DNA from: Auxenochlorella pyrenoidosa
Taxonomy: Eukaryota; Chlorophyta; Trebouxiophyceae; Chlorellales; Chlorellaceae
Length of the DNA: 28,417 bases
Reading direction: 5' to 3'
NCBI GenBank assembly: GCA_001430745.1
Contig: KQ482040.1
Location: 1,385,775-1,414,191, forward strand
Shown in pieces: positions 28,408 through 28,417 of this stretch. The position numbers were made by a program, and so were the translations under genes. The notes below the pieces were generated by a model, which was given only the letters and a program-made list of their open reading frames with translations, made no database searches and was not told the origin of the DNA. How positions within the stretch are numbered: the stretch's first letter is position 1; each line of letters opens with the position of its first letter.

Positions 28408-28417
28408 CTGCAGGGGG

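Overview
The window looks like nuclear DNA of a GC-rich, intron-dense green alga, most likely a trebouxiophyte of the Chlorella / Auxenochlorella kind. The evidence is: short phase-consistent exons split by introns of about 100-250 bp with strong CTGCAG|G acceptors, very high Ala/Gly/Pro content, secreted proteins rich in (SP)n and poly-Ala, and plant-type homologues (GET1/WRB, a PAT16-like palmitoyltransferase, a DUF4050 protein, a strictosidine-synthase-like protein). No bacterial operon, rRNA, tRNA, CRISPR or intact transposon is seen.

Nine protein genes can be modelled exon by exon by joining frames at splice sites whose phases agree: A (-, 194-2730, strictosidine synthase-like/APMAP propeller, 3' part outside the window); B (+, 3364-4840, GET1/WRB insertase subunit); C (-, 5063-5570, DUF4050/Gag1-like clamp protein); D (+, 6266-8840, DHHC-family palmitoyltransferase with a DHYC centre); E (+, 9539-12905) and F (-, 13432-17134), two tail-to-tail paralogues of a secreted Ala-rich, cysteine-patterned protein; G (-, 17335-19711, class V PLP-dependent aminotransferase / cysteine desulfurase-like); H (+, 20259-26431, very large Ala/Ser/Gln-rich protein without a recognised domain); I (-, 26754 to beyond 28417, end of a Ser/Thr kinase plus a long low-complexity tail). 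A/B, C/D and G/H are divergent pairs with shared upstream regions; B/C, E/F and H/I converge. The gene order shows no common pathway and reads as ordinary nuclear neighbourhood, except for the E/F inverted duplication.

The most notable items are the E/F family (ten invariant cysteines, six core exons of identical length, a 22-residue exon that is nearly unchanged, fast-diverging low-complexity ends) and the palmitoyltransferase D, in which three of the four ligands of only one of the two structural zinc sites are replaced while the other site is intact. Several introns use GC-AG borders with a clear AG|GCAAG donor. All gene models are manual, made without transcripts or database searches; genes A and I run off the window edges, and the 3' end of F and the 5' end of C are uncertain.
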